Below are positions 1-10,641 of a DNA stretch of 64,000 nt, piece by piece. The stretch lies in assembly GCA_037389465.1 (NCBI GenBank), contig JAZARR010000064.1, positions 50,111 through 114,110 of the forward strand, in the 5' to 3' direction. Made by a program: the position numbers and the translations under genes. The notes beneath the pieces are model-generated. The model was not told the origin of the DNA. It was given only the letters and a program-made list of their open reading frames with translations, and did no database searches. This stretch comes from Baylisascaris procyonis. Taxonomy: Eukaryota > Nematoda > Chromadorea > Rhabditida > Ascarididae. Position 1 is the stretch's first letter. Each line of letters begins with the position of its first letter.

Positions 1-3000
1 ATCGTTTCGAAGGATGACGAGTTCACCTTTCTGAGGTGCGCGTCGAGTAAGGCTTCTTGGTCCGATGTGTTCCCTTTGAGTCCGCTCGCGAAGAAATTGT
101 AGATACGCAGATGACCATAGTTGCCAAAATCGAGATAGGTTACAGCGAGACTGTTTCCATTGTTCCAAAAGGGCTTCGCGCGTTGATAAGGCTTCTGGTC
201 TGTATTCGTCGGTGTTGGGTTCCCCCGGGTCGAGAGTGGAATCGGCGTCTGGGGTGAGGAAATCGGCCGGTCTAAGCACTTCTAGGGAATCGCTGTGGAG
301 AGCAGTAAGTGGGCGTTGATTTATGACTGCTTCGGCTTCTGTCAGATATGTAATTAAGTCTGTTTCCGTAAGGAGGCGTCTGCCAATAGCTCTTTGGAGA
401 GCATTTTTGGTAAGGCCGACTAATCTTTCATACACTCCTCCTTTCCAAGGGGATATCTGGGTAACAAATTGCCACTGCGTTCCTGACTCCGCGAGTTGGC
501 GTTGGGCGAGCCTTAGGGCTTTAGAAGCGAGAAGGAAGTTGGTTCCATTATCGCTGAGGAGGGTTTCTGGTTTCCCACGTCTAGATACAAATCGTCGGTA
601 GCAGTGCAAAAAACTTTCTGCTGAAAGGCTTTCTGCAAGCTCGAGGTGTATAGCTCGAGTGACCATACAAGTGAAGAGTGCGACCCACCTTTTGGACGTT
701 CCTGTTTCTGTTTTGATTTTCATCGGGCCGAAATAGTCCGTGGCGGTGTGTTGAAAAGGGCGGCCTACCTGCACTCTTGTGTCTGGTAACGTGGGCATGA
801 TCGGTAGTGCAAACGGTTTTGCCTTCCATCGACTGCAACCATGGCAATGCCGCGAGATGATGCCTTGTACTTTGCTTTTGCCTTGCGGAATCCAGTACTT
901 TTGACGAATTTGAGTCAACGTGGCAGCTACTCCTGCATGCATCAGAGCGGAATGGGCCTGTAATACAAGTAATTGGGTGAGATGAGAATCACGTGGTAGG
1001 AATATAGGAAATTTGCGGCTCGTGGGGATGGAAGCTTCCGAGAGGCGGCCATGGCAGCGCCAGATAAGGTTATCGTCGAGCACGAGATTCCACTTGTTGA
1101 TGTCTTCAGATGTAACCCTTGTTTGTTCTTGTCGAATCAGCAGTTGAAGAGCAATGCGATGGTCTGAGCCAAGGAAAGGACCCTTGTCAGTAGTGGCGGG
1201 AAGGCACTTCAGACGAGAAGGTGCAATTCTGTGGAGGTAGCGCAAAACCCAGGCCACCGTTGTAACGGCTTTGTTCAGCGAGCTGAAGCGAGTAACGTCG
1301 ACTAGGGTGATCGAAGGTGGGCGAGTGTGTTTTATAAGAAAGGCGTTGAAGTGTTGTAGAGGCCCGGCGTCGTCCGCACACAGCGATTTGGATAAGCTGC
1401 TAATTGATACGTTGTCTGAGGGCCACTCTGTGCTGCTGGTTTGTAGCCACGATGGGCCATGAAACCATAGGGAGTTGTTACGGAGTAGATTGATACTGGT
1501 ACCGCGTGTTGCAATGTCTGCCGGGTTATCTGCGCTTTTGACGTACGCGTATCGAATGTTGCTGTAACGGCGGATTTCTGTGACGCGGTTTTTTACGAAA
1601 CGGGGGAGCTTGTCGCCGTTGCTATGCAGTACCCAGGCCAAGGAGCACTTGCTATCGCTCCAAAGGTAGAGGGGGCTGGTCTGCAGCTGGAGTTGTGTCG
1701 TGACGAAATTGAGTGCGCGGACGCCGATAAGCACTCCTAGCAGTTCAAGACGTTGAATTGACAATCCCGAAATGGGGCACAGCCGGGTTTTGGAGAAGAG
1801 TAGGGATGTTTGAACGTTGCCATCAGCTTCTTGCCGAACATATACAGTGCATGCGTAGGCGCGTTCTGATGCATCAGTGAAAACGTGGAAGGAAGTGTTT
1901 CCGTGGCCGACGAAGCGAGAGAGGCTGATTTCCTCCGCTTTCCATGCTTTGAGGGCCTCGGAGATATGGGATCGCAAAGGCTGCGGGATTGGTGCGTCCC
2001 ATGATAAGTTAGTACGAGTGAGATCTTGGTGGAAGATCTTCAAGGGTAGCAATACAGGTGTCAGCAAGCCCAAGGGGTCGAAATGCGAATGGATAAAGCT
2101 CAACAATGTTCTACGAGTGATCGCTGGCGCTTTGAAGGGGTTGGTAGAAAGAGTCAAAGTATCTTGATTAGTAGACCATTGAAGACCGAGGACTTTGATG
2201 TTTGCTCCGTTATGACGATCGGTTGGATCGATATTCTTGATGACGGTTTCGTGATTAGCAGCGAAATCGCGAAGATTCATACAGGCTTGTGAAAAAATCG
2301 TTTTTGCCTGGCGATAGCGCTCGATCGCTTGCTGATCATCGTTTGCGGTTATGAGGATGTTGTCGACATAGGTATTCATTTTCATTTCTTGTGCCAAAGG
2401 TGTGCCCTGCTGATTAAGATGGTATCGAATAACGCTTTGTAGAAGGAAGGGGGATGAAATGATCCCGAAAGGTATACGTGTGAAGCGGTAGACGATTGGA
2501 GGGTTCGAGGGGCCGACGGGTTCGCTGGGGTTATGGACCCATAGGAAACGGGTAGCATCTCGATCTGCGGGATGTAGGCCAACTTGAAGGAACGCCTTTT
2601 CAATGTCGGCGACCATGACAATGGGATGGAGACGGAGGCGCAGGAGGAGACCAGCGAGGTCGGGAAGAAGAATAGGTCCGCGATATAGGCAATCGTTCAA
2701 TGAGTGCCCTTTAGGGCCTGCACTTGCGTCATAAACTACGCGGAGTTTTGTTGTGGCATGATTTGCTCGGACTACGGGCTGGTGCGGTAGGTAGGTACAT
2801 ATAGGGGCGTGTGGAAATTCTGGAGTTTCTTCTATAATGCCGAGTTCTAGCTGCTTCACGAACACCTCTGTATAAGCTTTGAGAAGATTTTGATCGGCTT
2901 GGAATTTCTTGAGGACAGACTGGAGTCTACCTAACGCAAGACCGAAATTTGTTGCGAGACGGGGGAGGTCTCTTTTCCAGGGGAAAGAGACGGAGTAACG

Positions 3001-5271
3001 ACCGTCTGCGTTGCGAGAAACGGATTTGGAGAAAAGATCCTGCGCTATTTCATCGTCTTCTTGTTGCTCTCCTTTCGCATCGATTCCGAGAGTTTCAAGC
3101 GACCAGAAATCTGCCTCCTGGTGTTGAGCCGGACATACAACAAGTGTATAGGCATGATGTGGCTTACGTCGGTACTCTTCCGAGACATGTCCTTGTCCGC
3201 CCAACATGGGACCAGCTTGAGATGTCAAGAGATGAAATCCGCTTCGCAGCTGTTTGATTGAGGTGGGGTTAGCAATATAATGAAAGTTCGATCCTACAAC
3301 AAGATCTGGTTCGCGATCTACCAGAGGGATGGGAAGGATCGGATTGTCGTTGGTAAGTAGCTGGTTGCGATGTTTCTCCGTGATGTCAGCGTGAAGCAAA
3401 TTTTCGGTTACAGTAGTGAGCGTGTGGGTGTCGATGGTGTGTATTGCACCAGTTGGTAGGAGGACACCGAGTTGAACTCGATCACTGGAGTGGGTTGTGC
3501 CTCTGAAACCTGCAATTCCTTTGAAGGTAATCTTATTGCGTTCAATAGAGGAAAGGTGTAGTTGCTCGCGAACTCTTTCGGTGAGATATGAGCCTTGGGC
3601 TCCACTATCAAAGAATGCGGTTACCTGCATTGTGCGAGATGGATCTTGTGGATTGAAGACGGTAAGTTTGCAGCAAGGCGAGATTGCGACCGGTTCATCA
3701 GAAAGGTGACTAACGGGTTTGATGGAGGTTGGCGTCGGAACTGCGGCGGCGATCATCGAACTGTGTTCCTGAGAGGGGGTTTCAGCCGGTGCAGTTGTGG
3801 CTATCGTGGTTGTACGTAAGTTAGGCGTGGCTGGTTGCGAGCAGAGAATTGAGTCATGAGGCCCATTGCAGCGTGGGCAGGGTTTACGAGTACAGACAGA
3901 AGCAAGGTGACCGGGACGAAGGCACTTACGGCACAAATTGAGTTCGGCAATGCGTCGTCGTTTTTGTTCAAGAGTGGTGTAAGTGGGGCAGTAATTAGAG
4001 AGATGTCGCCCACTGCAGAAGGCACAGTGAATAAGTGAAGGTCTTTGATGTAAGCCGAGTGGTCTTGGGGCCGAGGTGCGACTTTGCGGGTGGAACGGCA
4101 AGCGAGGGGTTTCTGGGAATCGTCTTGGATGGCCTTCGTAGCGAGCAGAGGGTGAAGGCACCGATGCTCTTCCTGGCGTAGGGAATAGTGGTCGTGGGGA
4201 TGAAGGAGCTTGGCCGTGGTTGAAATGAGGTGAAGAAGGACCATGCCCCTCTGAAGAGCGATGAGCCGGGGTAGGTTGGAAGTAAGGGGATGCGTCTTTT
4301 TTCATCTGTGCAATATCTTTGAGAGCGGTGCAAATCTCTTTCGTTGTCCAGGTCGGACTATGTCGCTTTTCTTGGGCGAGCAGGAACCGAATACTAGGGG
4401 GGAGTTTGGATGTGATCAGATCATAAATAAATGGAGTTTCGACGGCCTCTTGTGCGGCGGTTAGCTGGCGAAGTATGCGTTCGCAGTTGGTTACAAATGT
4501 TTTCAGATCTTGCCAGTGGTCGGTGGTTCTCAAGGCGCGTAGCTGATTTCTTAATTGCGCCCTCATTTCTTCTTCATCGCCATAAGCATCTCGAAGGGCT
4601 TGTTTGATCAGTGAGTAATTTTGGGGGATAAGAGAGTAGCCTTTGATAACTTCTGCTGCTTGTCCTCGAAGGGCATTTGATAATATGGACACTTTGACGA
4701 TGTCGGGAAGGGTGGTATGGTCCACAAGAGCTTCAAATAATGGCCAGAACTCGGCAAATTCAGTGGCACCACCTTCAAATTTTGGCAACTGCACTGAGCG
4801 ATCAAGTGACACCGTGGAGTTAATAGGTGGTTGTATATTAGCGGTAGATTCATCAAGGCGTGATAAAAGGACCTCAAGGTCTTCTCGGTGAAATCTTAAT
4901 TGCGTGAGCATTTGTTGAACAACTTCAGCTGTTTGCAGCAGTCCTTGTGGGTTAGTGGCCATCGCAGCATACTGAGCTGAGTCTTCAGGGGTAACTGATT
5001 TTCCTCCGGCTGTGATGAATGTTTGCCATTCGGTAAGTGTTTGGGTGAGAGAGTTTTCTTTAGTTTCAAGCAACTGAATATGGGGTCCAAGTTTTCGAAG
5101 CTGAATGCGCACTTCTCGGGTGAGTTCAGCGGGTGACTGAGCGTAATTTGGGATGAATTGGAGTAAGGCATTGCCATCATCCAAAAGTGGCTGAACTGAA
5201 GAGGTTAGGCCTGCTGCTGTTGCAATGAAAAATGCACCTCGCGTAGAAGGACTTACCGAAGTTTCGGGCAT
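1..5271 (-). CDS. BEL/Pao LTR-retrotransposon Gag-Pol polyprotein (3' end cut by window edge)
   Basis: One frame stays open from an ATG at 5271 to position 1 (1757 codons); I found no stop or frameshift. The first upstream in-frame stop is at 5323-5325. Domains in order: a DUF1759-type Gag region at about residues 155-310 (LPKFEGGATEFAEFW); Cys/His knuckles at about 415-475 (CRKCLRPGH, CPRCNGPH); a retropepsin-like protease with FFDSGAQG (Asp555); reverse transcriptase with the YVDN active-site box near 968; the Pao/A17-RNase H region (FTDAS near 1130); an integrase zinc-binding region (HSALMHAG...HCHGC) near 1430-1480; an integrase core with acidic residues near Asp1512, Asp1574 and Glu1615 (WKGGVYERL); and the DUF5641 C-terminal region (LWSSAYLQFLRERTQ). 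YVDN rather than YxDD and a single Gag-Pol frame are typical of BEL/Pao. No env-like ORF can be judged because the 3' end is outside. The region is richer in G+C than the DNA to its right, as expected for a mobile insertion. The unbroken frame suggests a young, possibly active copy. Confidence 0.95.
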   Translation of the reverse strand, partial: MPETSVSPSTRGAFFIATAAGLTSSVQPLLDDGNALLQFIPNYAQSPAELTREVRIQLRKLGPHIQLLETKENSLTQTLTEWQTFITAGGKSVTPEDSAQYAAMATNPQGLLQTAEVVQQMLTQLRFHREDLEVLLSRLDESTANIQPPINSTVSLDRSVQLPKFEGGATEFAEFWPLFEALVDHTTLPDIVKVSILSNALRGQAAEVIKGYSLIPQNYSLIKQALRDAYGDEEEMRAQLRNQLRALRTTDHWQDLKTFVTNCERILRQLTAAQEAVETPFIYDLITSKLPPSIRFLLAQEKRHSPTWTTKEICTALKDIAQMKKDASPYFQPTPAHRSSEGHGPSSPHFNHGQAPSSPRPLFPTPGRASVPSPSARYEGHPRRFPETPRLPFHPQSRTSAPRPLGLHQRPSLIHCAFCSGRHLSNYCPTYTTLEQKRRRIAELNLCRKCLRPGHLASVCTRKPCPRCNGPHDSILCSQPATPNLRTTTIATTAPAETPSQEHSSMIAAAVPTPTSIKPVSHLSDEPVAISPCCKLTVFNPQDPSRTMQVTAFFDSGAQGSYLTERVREQLHLSSIERNKITFKGIAGFRGTTHSSDRVQLGVLLPTGAIHTIDTHTLTTVTENLLHADITEKHRNQLLTNDNPILPIPLVDREPDLVVGSNFHYIANPTSIKQLRSGFHLLTSQAGPMLGGQGHVSEEYRRKPHHAYTLVVCPAQHQEADFWSLETLGIDAKGEQQEDDEIAQDLFSKSVSRNADGRYSVSFPWKRDLPRLATNFGLALGRLQSVLKKFQADQNLLKAYTEVFVKQLELGIIEETPEFPHAPICTYLPHQPVVRANHATTKLRVVYDASAGPKGHSLNDCLYRGPILLPDLAGLLLRLRLHPIVMVADIEKAFLQVGLHPADRDATRFLWVHNPSEPVGPSNPPIVYRFTRIPFGIISSPFLLQSVIRYHLNQQGTPLAQEMKMNTYVDNILITANDDQQAIERYRQAKTIFSQACMNLRDFAANHETVIKNIDPTDRHNGANIKVLGLQWSTNQDTLTLSTNPFKAPAITRRTLLSFIHSHFDPLGLLTPVLLPLKIFHQDLTRTNLSWDAPIPQPLRSHISEALKAWKAEEISLSRFVGHGNTSFHVFTDASERAYACTVYVRQEADGNVQTSLLFSKTRLCPISGLSIQRLELLGVLIGVRALNFVTTQLQLQTSPLYLWSDSKCSLAWVLHSNGDKLPRFVKNRVTEIRRYSNIRYAYVKSADNPADIATRGTSINLLRNNSLWFHGPSWLQTSSTEWPSDNVSISSLSKSLCADDAGPLQHFNAFLIKHTRPPSITLVDVTRFSSLNKAVTTVAWVLRYLHRIAPSRLKCLPATTDKGPFLGSDHRIALQLLIRQEQTRVTSEDINKWNLVLDDNLIWRCHGRLSEASIPTSRKFPIFLPRDSHLTQLLVLQAHSALMHAGVAATLTQIRQKYWIPQGKSKVQGIISRHCHGCSRWKAKPFALPIMPTLPDTRVQVGRPFQHTATDYFGPMKIKTETGTSKRWVALFTCMVTRAIHLELAESLSAESFLHCYRRFVSRRGKPETLLSDNGTNFLLASKALRLAQRQLAESGTQWQFVTQISPWKGGVYERLVGLTKNALQRAIGRRLLTETDLITYLTEAEAVINQRPLTALHSDSLEVLRPADFLTPDADSTLDPGEPNTDEYRPEALSTREALLEQWKQSRCNLSRFWQLWSSAYLQFLRERTQREHIGPRSLTRRAPQKGELVILRND

Positions 5272-5375
5272 CTCGAACGTATCGGTTCCTTGTAGGAAAT
5301 ATTTTTCGGGTAGTATTTCGATTCAGACGGACAGTGAATAGGCTTGCAGGTTCTTCGCGGGGTCCGGGTTCAGAG

Positions 5376-5389
5376 AGGTCGACGCACCA
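5376..5389 (-). promoter_or_regulatory. Candidate tRNA primer-binding site of the BEL/Pao element
   Basis: Read on the element's strand, the sequence starts TGGTGCGTCGACC. It lies directly after a TG/CA LTR edge at 5390 and about 100 bases before the polyprotein ATG. A PBS is complementary to a tRNA 3' end and so begins TGG. The matching acceptor strand would be TCGACGC plus a discriminator base and CCA. The tRNA was not identified. Confidence 0.5.
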
Positions 5390-5737
5390 TGTCGAAATTA
5401 GTGTTGATGGGGGGTGCTAATGCGGGGAGTTGGATCGGCTAATGGGACGTAGTCGAGTAGGAATGTCGAAGCCTTACGGGGGGAATGCACTGAGGCTTCG
5501 ATCGGGTACGAATAGGGTATGTTGGAATACGGGAAGCGTGAAGGTGTGAAGGCGTGAATGAATGGATGAATGGCTCCAATGAATGAATCCGTCGCTGTTT
5601 ACATCTCAATATATGTAGTGAAGTTATCGTCTCGTCATCGTCTGCGTCTCCGCACGAGATGTCCGGTCCATTAACGGTTTGCTTTGATTTGAATAGGTTC
5701 TGCCGCCGTATCGCGTGGGACGATCTGAGTGGATCCA
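5390..5737 (-). repeat. Candidate 5' LTR of the BEL/Pao element
   Basis: The inner edge is set by the putative PBS: on the element's strand the LTR would end ...TTTCGACA just before TGG. The outer edge is uncertain. I placed it near 5737 because the higher-GC composition stops there and a minus-strand TG is present; a minus-strand TGT at 5602 is an alternative. A TATA-like CATATATTG lies on the minus strand near 5610-5618. The partner LTR lies beyond the left edge, so identity and target-site duplication cannot be checked. Confidence 0.45.
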
Positions 5738-5872
5738 TTAGCCTTCGTTTTTTCGAATTTTGAATATGCAGCGAGCGTCACCTTCTTCGCCCCTTTTTTC
5801 ATTCGATTTGCTGATGCACTCGTCCATCGAGTGCAACAGAAATTAATCTTCTCTCAAGTGCGCCTTTCTGAT

Positions 5873-6235
5873 ATGAGTACTCAGCAGGAGTGCTCTTTCA
5901 ACGCCAGTGAGATTCAGCAGATTTTTTCAGCCGTGCGACTGTGGAGAGCGCAAACTCAGATCAATTGTATGCAAATTTTCATGCAAAGCTTTCTGTTATA
6001 CCTGCAACTTAGCCTTGACAATGTGCCAAAAAGTATGAATAGTAGAGTGTTGCATTATTTGCAGCATAAAAGGATATCACGCAATCCTTTTTTGTCGCTA
6101 GTTTTGGTGCTTAAGTTGTTGGGCGTTCCAAAATTTTCCGTTTCGACTGATTTCTACACTATTCTCTCAAAAGTGTTGACTCTTTCGGCAGCAATGATTG
6201 CAAAACCCTTGATGTGTCCATTGCCTTTCTTATGA
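5873..6235 (+). CDS. Unassigned ORF beside the retrotransposon LTR
   Basis: The frame is open from 5729 but the first in-frame ATG is at 5873 (120 aa, beginning MSTQQECSFNASEIQQ). The translation is rich in Leu, Ser and Phe with no recognised motif. No splice signal decides it. It lies immediately outside the presumed LTR in ordinary AT-rich DNA, so it could be chance, an exon of an unknown gene, or a relic. I do not recognise a family. Confidence 0.2.
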   Translation: MSTQQECSFNASEIQQIFSAVRLWRAQTQINCMQIFMQSFLLYLQLSLDNVPKSMNSRVLHYLQHKRISRNPFLSLVLVLKLLGVPKFSVSTDFYTILSKVLTLSAAMIAKPLMCPLPFL

Positions 6236-7958
6236 CTGTGATGACAAAAAATTAAACGATAGAAAAATATTGCTGCTTATTGCGGCACGAGTCTGTCTGT
6301 ACTCACGAGAAATCACACGTGCTCGGAAATTAATAGCTGTCTACCTCAACATTTCCCCATGATCTTTGAGCTCTAAGTCTTCGGGCTTCTCGTTACATTT
6401 CTAATTTGCACACGTCTGATCATTCTGTTGCACCGATCCTTCTTTCAAATTCTCGCACTGCATAAAGAAAATGAGATGTGAAACAAATGGGACTTATTAT
6501 CTTATATGGGACTCGAGTTAAGCATAATATCTAAAGAAAATGTTCTATCACCCAAGTGGTATAGCTTCTGCACGGGAAAATTCGTCGAAACAGCTCGAAA
6601 TGTATTTACGCCGGTTTAATGCCCATTATGTGCTCATGCACAAAGCGATCATCTGCATTTGTTATGTTTTTTAAATGAATCGAAAGAAGTATTCCCAAAT
6701 AATTTACCAACACTTCAAAATAAAACACACCTCTCGTCACATTTCCAATAGAAATTCAAAAATTACATGTTATCGAGTTGTATTTCGAATGTTGCATTTA
6801 TTCTTGGTGTGTTAAATATTCGTTTAAGATCAAAGTCACTCTTCACTTCGCATTGGACAAACGAAAAACTGTCTGTGGGTTGAGTTTTTGTTGCTAGTTT
6901 CTGCTCCATAGCCAAATAGCCAAATATCATTATCACTTTCATTATTCATTGCGAGCATCGAGAGGATGAAATGAATACTCTGTCATTTCCCGTTTGCATA
7001 ATTTAAAAACAAAAACACAACTTTATATGCATTTCTAAAAGAAGATTGGTGATGAGATAATAAGGCTATCAGTACTGAATTGGGTTTCAGTGTCCGTTCT
7101 CCCAGCTTCGATTTTGCCTCCAACTAATTCGTTACATTTGTAAACGAAAATTTGCTAGACACTTTCAATAGCTCGGGGTATCATTCAGACATTTCCTGAA
7201 TCGGATCGCTTAAATAGTGTTGCAATTGATGAGCATTTCTACGATGAAAAATAATTCTTGAAACAGGCAGAGGTAGGTGATCTGCAGTTTTCCAATGTTA
7301 CCCTATTAGTATAGGTGAACAATTATAGAAACCGGCGTCCTTCCACGACACGTGCGTACTCCATACAAGAAAACACACCCTGCGAGATAAACTGCGATCT
7401 GTTATGGGAATTACCACTCTCAAAGTTTCCTTTTGCTGTTTTTGGTGCTTCGTCGCGCTTCAACTGAAGCACTTCGGCTTTTTTGTCCAAAACGCAACCA
7501 ACATTTTTGACTCGTGAAGTTCAGCTTCAAACGGATCCTCACCGATGTGAAGGCAATTGTCGGCATTTCACCTCTCCAGTGCGACAAAGGACAACTTACA
7601 ATAGAAATTGTTTGGGATGGGGAGTGATAGTGAGGATTTGAAGCGAAGGAAGATCTAGTGAACGCTGAAGATCAAAACTACCCTCAGATTCATCCATCCT
7701 TTCTATGTGAATCACATTTCTCTCAACGGTTAGTGAAGGAAGTCATATTTCGAGCTAAAATGTTGAGGCTTAGAATATCAAGTATGTAAGTAATGCATTT
7801 GGAGAATGCTTTGAAATTGACACTGGGGACATTTAAAAAGAATACGTTCAGCATTACCCAGCTATCATTCCAACAATAATACTGCATGTATACATTTTCA
7901 TTGTCAACAAACAGTATCAGGTGATGCTGAGCAAAGAAATGCGATCGAAATGCAAGCA
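6236..7958. other. Non-coding stretch, no gene seen
   Basis: AT-rich sequence with only short open frames on both strands and no recognisable domain, RNA gene or long repeat. Probably intergenic DNA. Confidence 0.5.
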
Positions 7959-8051
7959 TACACACACACACGCGCGCGCACACACACACGCACACACACA
8001 CACACGCACACACACACACACGCACACACACACACACGCACACACACACAG
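7959..8051. repeat. (CA)n microsatellite with CG interruptions
   Basis: About 90 bases of alternating CA with a CGCGCGCG block near the left end and regularly spaced CGCA interruptions. The Cys/Val-rich and His/Thr-rich ORFs across it are artefacts of the repeat. Confidence 0.97.
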
Positions 8052-8476
8052 ACTGTTTAATGAGCAAGGATATCTCATGTTATTTAATGAGCCTCCTCTT
8101 GACTTGTTGCCAGGTGTCGATCTGATTATTACTGCTTCCTGATTCCATACAGTAATGGAAGAATGGAGAATTTGAGAATATGGGTAATGGGATAATCCAC
8201 GCAACAAAGTGGGAGAAAAAAAGTAGAGCATCGACTCTCCTCCATATGGAAGATTAATGCGGTCGCGAAGGAAAGATAATCATTTCAGATAGCCCGTTGT
8301 CACCTTGGATAATGAGCAACGAAGAGTGACCAATCTTTTGAAACGAAAAATGGGAGAAATTTTCTCAAAGAAAGCTTCATAGAGTTTCATGGAGCTTTCT
8401 TAGGTTTAATAGATAGTTTCAGTGAATATAGAAAAGGAAAAAACACGTAATGGCGAGAACAGATTCTCATTTGCAA

Positions 8477-8511
8477 AAAAAAAAAATAAATAAATAAATA
8501 AATAAAATACT
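8477..8511. repeat. Poly-A followed by (AAAT)n microsatellite
   Basis: A run of A leading into about five AAAT units. Simple-sequence repeat in intergenic DNA. Confidence 0.9.
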
Positions 8512-8726
8512 GCTGCTATTTATAGGCTGTAAAGAAATAAAAACAATCACGCACATTATGAGCAATCTACTTTCGAGAACAAGCGAAAAGCAGATCATTC
8601 TTTCCTTGTTCTATAGTGCACAACTTGAGGGGAAACTTAATAATCTTTCATTTCGGTCTATACTTTGAACTGCCAAGTTTTTAGGTTTGAATTTCCCTAG
8701 AGCGAAAAAAATGGCTACGATTGTGC

Positions 8727-8775
8727 GAATACATGATTAATACATGAATACATGACGAATACATGAGTATATGAC
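8727..8775. repeat. Short tandem array of an AATACATGA-like unit
   Basis: About five imperfect copies of a 9-11 base unit (ATACATGA with small insertions) in a row. No coding evidence around it. Confidence 0.7.
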
Positions 8776-9616
8776 GCAATCAGTTGATATTTGAAAGCAG
8801 TTGGTGGCAACAACACCAGACAGCGGATATTAAACGTCGAGTGCAGGATTCGATTAGCAGTGGATGGGGTGCATCTCATAATGGGGAAAATGTGAGACGT
8901 ACTAAGAAATCAGAAAGCGTGTTAATCGATTGCAACAAAATAAGATCCAAGTCAAATATCAAAATCATCTGCTGCCTAGTGAATTGTGCTCGTATACCTC
9001 GGTTGAAAAAAAAGTCAAAGAAATTTTCTCTAATACATTTTGCTACGAGTATTATTCGATAGATAGCTGAGAGTCAAAAACTGAAGTACCGATGAGTCAT
9101 GTTTTGCCAAGTGAAAGGCACAAAGGGGGCCGCAAAGTAATCACCGAAAGTCAAAGAATGAATGCTCACGAACCTTCTTGTGTTAATTAAATTGCCTCAG
9201 AGGAATGATTGTGAAACAGCGCATCCGTAAGGAAAAAGGCACATCGGCGACACAACAAGCAGATTATAAATAGCAGATCCCGTCATCCTTGTGTTTACCA
9301 TCATTCAAACCTACTAGCATTTCAGAGATATGATCCTCACCCATTCAATTCATATGTCCATCAAGAAAATCATATGTCGCTGATTTATTGATTTGGTGGA
9401 GCTGATGCACTCAGGCGAACATTATAAACATTATTTGCATGTAGCCGAATGACAGAGGTACTTTGTGAACGTATTAGGGTTATTTAACAAAGCCGCCTTA
9501 GGAATGACCACCCACAGCGCACTGTTTTCATTCTTGAAGGAGTGATTTCAACGGGAAAATGAGGTTAGGGCATTTCAGGAGAAACATAAAAATTCTTGTT
9601 GACCTGATATGAATGT

Positions 9617-9991
9617 ATGCGAATATGTAGCTTCTGCGAGAAATTTCAATTTTGCAGGCAGCAGAACTTTCAGCACGATTTCCTATCAAATCTGTGGTTC
9701 TATCTTCCTCATCGAAACGATGAATCGCAAAAAGATTTGGAGCAGATGTTCAAACAGAAGGAAGCTCCTCGGAGCTTATATGTGGTGAATCATTTGAAGA
9801 ATGAGAAGAATTTTCGGGTAAGATATTCTAATAAACTAAAGTTGCATTACACTGTTCGAAGGATTCACAGCGAGGTATTAATTGAGGCACGGAAGATGTT
9901 GTCGCCGGAAGCTGTAATCGTCTTTTCATTGGACGCTACGAAAGAGCCAGCCATCATATATCGGTTTGATGTCAAAGATCATGAGCACTGA
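9617..9991 (+). CDS. Unassigned ORF or terminal exon
   Basis: A 124-aa open frame ends at a TGA at 9989-9991. A TTTTGCAG acceptor at about 9650-9657 would begin an exon QQNFQHDFLSNLWFYLP..., and the later part (EVLIEARKMLSPEAVIVFS) has a mixed, protein-like composition. A tempting 53-base intron (GTAAGA...CACAG) inside would cause a frameshift and immediate stop, so the unspliced frame is favoured. No family recognised. It may be a last exon whose upstream exons I cannot find, or chance. Confidence 0.3.
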   Translation: MRICSFCEKFQFCRQQNFQHDFLSNLWFYLPHRNDESQKDLEQMFKQKEAPRSLYVVNHLKNEKNFRVRYSNKLKLHYTVRRIHSEVLIEARKMLSPEAVIVFSLDATKEPAIIYRFDVKDHEH

Positions 9992-10641
9992 AAAAAGTAA
10001 TGATTTTTATGAGCATCGGCCACATGCATCGTGCTTGTGAGCGAAATAATGTTTGCTCTAAAATAACAAAGTATTTGTGTCGATTCCACGGTGATCATTG
10101 AAAAATGGCAATTTTCTTTCTTCTGAGAACAGACAGTGATCTAGAGAGGTGATTGGCCAGATGTGTACAATAATGATTGGGGAACGATCGCAAAGTGCCG
10201 TAATTCACGCGGACCACTGTCCAAGCAACCTCATTGCTTGAGACGGTTTCTCAGAGCTAATTTGCGTGAGCACTCGAGTAAATTAAGAAAAACCGATTTC
10301 GACGTTTTCGCGCTCAATGACCAATTAAAGAAACCGATTACGACGCCTAAATAACCTTGACGTTATCCCGTTTTTATCATCGCCTCAAGCGTGCGTCCTT
10401 AGTGCGCCTCTCATTGGACTTCAGAAAAAAATATACGACAATTGGTGAATGCACCAAATAGTTTCCGGTTTCAGCGAATTTGCATACAAACTGGTGTATT
10501 CATCTAATAGGAGCGAGCGATAGATGAGAAAATGTATGCCTCTAGGTAATGGAACGCTTGCTCACGCATGAAAATGCTTTAAAATCGACTCAGTGCCATG
10601 TTGAATTGCGAATAGGGCAGAAACTTCGTTCACCGCGATTG

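Noticed and set aside
3801..4333. 147-aa and 112-aa minus-strand ORFs
   Set aside because: They are other-frame shadows of the BEL/Pao polyprotein, which reads through this region as the Cys/His knuckle segment.
5341..5389. tRNA gene ending in CCA
   Set aside because: Only the 3' acceptor-like end is present; no T-stem pairing or other arms, so it is better explained as a retroelement primer-binding site.
7723..8231. Cys/Val-rich and His/Thr-rich ORFs
   Set aside because: Produced by the (CA)n microsatellite; no independent coding evidence.
9819..9872. 53-base intron within the 9617-9991 ORF
   Set aside because: GTAAGA and CACAG sites look good, but removing 53 bases shifts the frame to an immediate stop, so it was not used.
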